Made by a program: the position numbers and the translations under genes | Assembly (NCBI GenBank): GCA_030731635.1 | Contig: JANQTR010000265.1 | Span: 1 to 8,847, forward strand | Direction: 5' to 3' | Origin: Erythrobacter sp. | GTDB lineage: Bacteria > Pseudomonadota > Alphaproteobacteria > Sphingomonadales > Sphingomonadaceae | DNA: 8,847 bases | Shown here: piece after piece, positions 6,326-8,847 of the stretch | Numbering within the stretch: the first letter of the stretch is position 1 | How the letters are laid out: each line of letters begins with the position of its first letter | The notes under the pieces: model-generated | What the model was told of the DNA's origin: nothing | The model's database searches: none | The model's input: the letters and a program-made list of their open reading frames with translations, nothing else

Positions 6326-6400
6326 ACAAGTCTGCATAATCGCGCAGCCCGGTAGCGCAAAAGGATTTGGTACCAAGCCTGCATAAGTGCGAGGATGACA
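6326..6400. promoter_or_regulatory. Divergent promoter region of the ligase and the PIG-L deacetylase
   Basis: These 75 bases separate two divergent start codons. They contain the perfect 10-bp palindrome TTGGTACCAA (6367-6376) and a direct repeat CTGCATAA (6332-6339 and 6379-6386), 47 bases apart. A shared operator would let one regulator control both genes. No convincing -35/-10 pairs were found. Confidence 0.4.
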
Positions 6401-7195
6401 ATGAAGAAGGGGACCATGATGATCCGCACCGCACTGACTGGCGCATTCGCCGCGCTGGCACTGGCCCCGGCTACGCAGGCCGAAACCGAAAACGAGAACG
6501 AAATCGTCACGCCGCAGCGGGTGCTGGTGGTGCTTGCCCATCCCGATGATGAATTATTCATGGCACCCGCGATCGCCGCATTGGCGCGGCAAGGGGCGGT
6601 GGTGACGCTGGCCTATGCCACGCAGGGTGAGGCAGGGCCGGGGGTGTCAAACTATGCGCCGGGTGAGGAATTGGCCGATGTGCGGCTGCAAGAAGCCTTC
6701 TGTTCGGGGCAGGAACTGGGCGCGCCGGTGGTCATCACCTTCAATCGCGGCGATGGGCGGCTGGGTGTCGATGCCCACCATAAAGACTCGCCTGCAAGCG
6801 GCCTGCTGCGAGATTTTACAACCGTCGTCCCGGTGCAGAATCTGGTACTGACCTGGGGGCCGGATGGCGGTTATGGCCACGCCGACCACCGCATGGTGAA
6901 CGCGCTGACTACGCAGATCGTGCAGGCCATGCCCGCCGCCAAACGGCCCCGACTGCTGTATGTCGGCATTCCCAGCGGTAGCCGCCCAGACGTGCCGCAG
7001 ATGGCTGGCTGGGCCGAGACTGACCCCGCGCTGTTGACCGAAACGATTGCCTACACAACTGCGGATCTCGAAGCTGCCAAGGCAGCCGTGCAGTGCCACG
7101 TCACCCAATTCGATGCCGATACGCGCGCCGGGATGATGCCGCTGTTCGATGCGACAATCTGGCAAGGCAAGGTGCATTTCCGGCCGGCATTCTGA
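6401..7195 (+). CDS. Secreted PIG-L family deacetylase
   Basis: A 264-residue LmbE/PIG-L metal-dependent N-deacetylase. Members remove acetyl groups from N-acetylglucosamine-type sugars or related amides using zinc. Visible: an N-terminal signal peptide (KK at 2-3, hydrophobic 8-22, likely cleavage near ATQA-ET at 27/28), the metal and catalytic motif AHPDDE (46-51, His47, Asp49, Asp50), and the second metal motif GHADH (His160, Asp162, His163) after WGPDGGY. Export to the periplasm is notable, since the mycothiol- and bacillithiol-pathway enzymes of this family are cytoplasmic; a cell-envelope or imported glycan is a likelier substrate. ATG 6401 is chosen because GAGG lies six bases upstream and it keeps a basic start; ATGs at 6395, 6416 and 6419 are also in frame, the last served by AAGGGG. 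Divergent from the ligase. Confidence 0.9.
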   Translation: MKKGTMMIRTALTGAFAALALAPATQAETENENEIVTPQRVLVVLAHPDDELFMAPAIAALARQGAVVTLAYATQGEAGPGVSNYAPGEELADVRLQEAFCSGQELGAPVVITFNRGDGRLGVDAHHKDSPASGLLRDFTTVVPVQNLVLTWGPDGGYGHADHRMVNALTTQIVQAMPAAKRPRLLYVGIPSGSRPDVPQMAGWAETDPALLTETIAYTTADLEAAKAAVQCHVTQFDADTRAGMMPLFDATIWQGKVHFRPAF

Positions 7196-7199
7196 CACC

Positions 7200-7254
7200 T
7201 TCGGCAAAGCGGGCCGAACATACGTGGAAAAGCGCTCCGTGCGGGCGTCCCGCA
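7200..7254 (+). other. Two small hairpins between the PIG-L gene and gyrB
   Basis: TTCGGC (7200-7205) pairs with GCCGAA (7213-7218), and TGCGGG (7240-7245) pairs with CCCGCA (7249-7254). Neither is followed by a T-tract. They could slow RNA polymerase or protect the mRNA 3' end, but intrinsic termination is not supported. The gyrB promoter should lie here or inside the PIG-L gene; none was identified. Confidence 0.3.
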
Positions 7255-7281
7255 GTTGGGTTTCCCCGCCTGAGCGCCTAT

Positions 7282-8847
7282 ATGGTAGCAATGGATGACA
7301 ACACCCCACAAACGCCCGAAGCCCTTCCCGAACGCGTTCGCCAGATGGGCGAGTATGGCGCCGATTCGATCAAGGTTCTCAAAGGCCTCGATGCCGTGCG
7401 CAAACGCCCCGGCATGTATATCGGCGATACCGACGACGGTAGCGGCCTGCACCACATGGTGTTCGAAGTCAGCGACAACGCCATTGACGAGGCGCTGGCG
7501 GGCCATTGCGACCTCGTGCTGATCGAATTGAACCCGGATGGTTCGGTTTCTGTCGAAGATAACGGGCGCGGCATTCCGACGGGCATGCACACCGAAGAAG
7601 GCGTGTCTGCCGCCGAAGTGATCATGACCCAGCTGCACGCGGGCGGGAAGTTCGAGAACACTTCGGACGATAATGCCTACAAGGTGTCCGGCGGACTGCA
7701 CGGCGTCGGCGTGTCAGTGGTCAACGCGCTGTCCGAATGGCTGGAACTGGTGATCTGGCGCGAAGGCAAGGCGCATTGGATGCGATTTGAACATGGCGAT
7801 GCGGTCGCCCCGCTGGTGGTTACCGGCGATGCCCCGCCGGTCGCCAGCAACGGCGATGACAATGGCCTTAAAAAAGGCACCCGCGTAACCTTCAGCGCCA
7901 GTCACGACACCTTCAAGAACGTCACCGAGTACGATTTCGAAAAGCTCGAACACCGTTACCGCGAATTGGCGTTCCTCAATTCGGGCGTGCGCATCAAGCT
8001 GCGCGATCTGCGCCATGAAGACGTGCTCGAACACGATCTTTACTATGAAGGCGGGATCGCGGCTTTCGTCAAATATCTCGATCGCAACAAGCAGCCTCTG
8101 GTAGGCGAGCCGATTTCGGTATCGGCCGAAAAAGACGGCATCGGCATCGACGTCGCGCTGGAATGGAACGATTCCTACTACGAAAACGTGCTCGCCTTCA
8201 CCAACAACATCCCGCAGCGCGATGGCGGCACGCACTTGGCGGCCTTCCGCGCCGCGCTGACCCGCACGCTCAATAATTATGCCGAGCGATCAGGGATGCT
8301 GAAGAAGGAAAAGGTCAGCCTGTCGGGCGAGGACATGCGCGAGGGGCTGACTGCGATCGTCAGCGTGAAGCTGCCCGATCCGAAGTTCTCCAGCCAGACC
8401 AAGGACAAGCTGGTCAGTTCCGAAGTCCGCTCGCCGCTGGAAAGCCTGATGGGCGACAAGATGAACCAGTGGCTGGAGGAAAATCCCGCCGATGCCAAGC
8501 AGATCATCCAGAAGGTGATCGACGCCGCCGCCGCGCGCGAAGCGGCCCGGCGCGCGCGTGAAATGAGCCGCAAGGGCGCGATGAGCATCGCCTCGCTCCC
8601 CGGCAAGCTCGCCGATTGTCAGGAACGCGATCCGGCCAAGTCCGAACTCTTCCTGGTCGAAGGCGACTCCGCCGGTGGCTCGGCCAAACAGGGGCGCGAT
8701 CGCAAGACGCAGGCGATCCTGCCGCTGAAGGGCAAGATCCTCAACGTCGAACGCGCACGGTTTGACCGGATTATCAGCTCCAAGGAAGTCGGCACGCTGA
8801 TTCAGGCGATGGGCACCGGCATCCGCGATGAATTCAACCTCGAAAAG
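7282..8847 (+). CDS. gyrB: DNA gyrase subunit B, N-terminal 522 residues (runs off the right edge)
   Basis: GyrB is the ATPase half of DNA gyrase, which introduces negative supercoils with GyrA. The GHKL ATPase domain has FEVSDNAIDEA (Glu62, Asn66, equal to E. coli Glu42 and Asn46), DNGRGIP (Asp93, Arg96, Pro99) and the lid SGGLHGVG (136-143). The transducer domain has QRDGGTH (312-318) and QTKDK with the ATP-contacting Lys374. The TOPRIM domain begins with LFLVEGDSAGG (Glu460, Asp462) and PLKGKILNVE. The residues aligned with the E. coli quinolone-resistance sites Asp426 and Lys447 are the unchanged Asp462 and Lys483. RKTQAILPLKGKILNVERARFDR marks GyrB rather than ParE. ATG 7282 has a GAG seven bases upstream; ATG 7291 is in frame but less well placed. 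Alphaproteobacterial GyrB is about 800 residues or more, so roughly a third is missing. Confidence 0.97.
   Translation, partial: MVAMDDNTPQTPEALPERVRQMGEYGADSIKVLKGLDAVRKRPGMYIGDTDDGSGLHHMVFEVSDNAIDEALAGHCDLVLIELNPDGSVSVEDNGRGIPTGMHTEEGVSAAEVIMTQLHAGGKFENTSDDNAYKVSGGLHGVGVSVVNALSEWLELVIWREGKAHWMRFEHGDAVAPLVVTGDAPPVASNGDDNGLKKGTRVTFSASHDTFKNVTEYDFEKLEHRYRELAFLNSGVRIKLRDLRHEDVLEHDLYYEGGIAAFVKYLDRNKQPLVGEPISVSAEKDGIGIDVALEWNDSYYENVLAFTNNIPQRDGGTHLAAFRAALTRTLNNYAERSGMLKKEKVSLSGEDMREGLTAIVSVKLPDPKFSSQTKDKLVSSEVRSPLESLMGDKMNQWLEENPADAKQIIQKVIDAAAAREAARRAREMSRKGAMSIASLPGKLADCQERDPAKSELFLVEGDSAGGSAKQGRDRKTQAILPLKGKILNVERARFDRIISSKEVGTLIQAMGTGIRDEFNLEK

Noticed and set aside
7200..7254. Hairpins after the PIG-L gene as an intrinsic terminator
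   Set aside because: Stems are six base pairs each and no T-tract follows, so they were listed only as small hairpins.
7051..7701. A 216-residue minus-strand frame spanning the PIG-L 3' end and gyrB 5' end
   Set aside because: It overlaps two well-supported genes in antisense and shows no recognisable motif.
1..8847. tRNA, rRNA, CRISPR array, insertion sequence or prophage genes
   Set aside because: No repeat-spacer pattern, transposase-like protein or terminal inverted repeats, and no tRNA-like cloverleaf noticed on reading either strand.

Overview
The window looks like a chromosomal stretch from an alphaproteobacterium of the order Sphingomonadales, most likely near Erythrobacteraceae. 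The reasons are its high GC content, the style of the GyrB and GuaA sequences, an UrcA-family secreted protein, and the short-spaced alphaproteobacterial gene layout. The assignment is inferred from protein style, not from a database search.

Left part (1-3393, all on the minus strand). In transcription order there are: guaA (GMP synthase, 3393 to 1792); 25 bases later a small YdjM-like membrane-bound metal-dependent hydrolase (1766 to 1236); a YceI-family lipoprotein (1152 to 511); and the first half of an EamA/DMT-type transporter (452, running off the left edge). No intrinsic terminator was seen between them, so some read-through from guaA is possible, though the four jobs do not form one pathway.

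Middle (3394-4771). A 269-base divergent spacer separates guaA from urcA (plus strand, 3663-3986), a small secreted protein that ends in a strong hairpin terminator. About 570 bases without a conventional gene follow. They hold a possible minus-strand relic of a histidine-kinase C-terminus, a perfect 14-bp inverted repeat, and then a compact self-contained unit. That unit has GTGAT/ATCAC dyads, a good sigma-70-like promoter, a structured leader, a ribosome binding site, a 27-codon ORF with a membrane-like peptide, two small hairpins and a textbook intrinsic terminator with six Ts. This micro-gene is the most interesting item in the window.

Right part (4772-8847). An acyl-CoA synthetase-like AMP-forming ligase (minus, 6325 to 4772) is transcribed away from a secreted PIG-L family deacetylase (plus, 6401-7195), with a 75-base divergent spacer carrying a perfect TTGGTACCAA palindrome. 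Then gyrB (plus, from 7282) runs off the right edge with its ATPase, transducer and the start of its TOPRIM domain intact.

The window is mainly housekeeping (guaA, gyrB) mixed with envelope and periplasmic proteins. I saw no insertion sequence, CRISPR array, tRNA or rRNA, and no clear sign of recent horizontal transfer.
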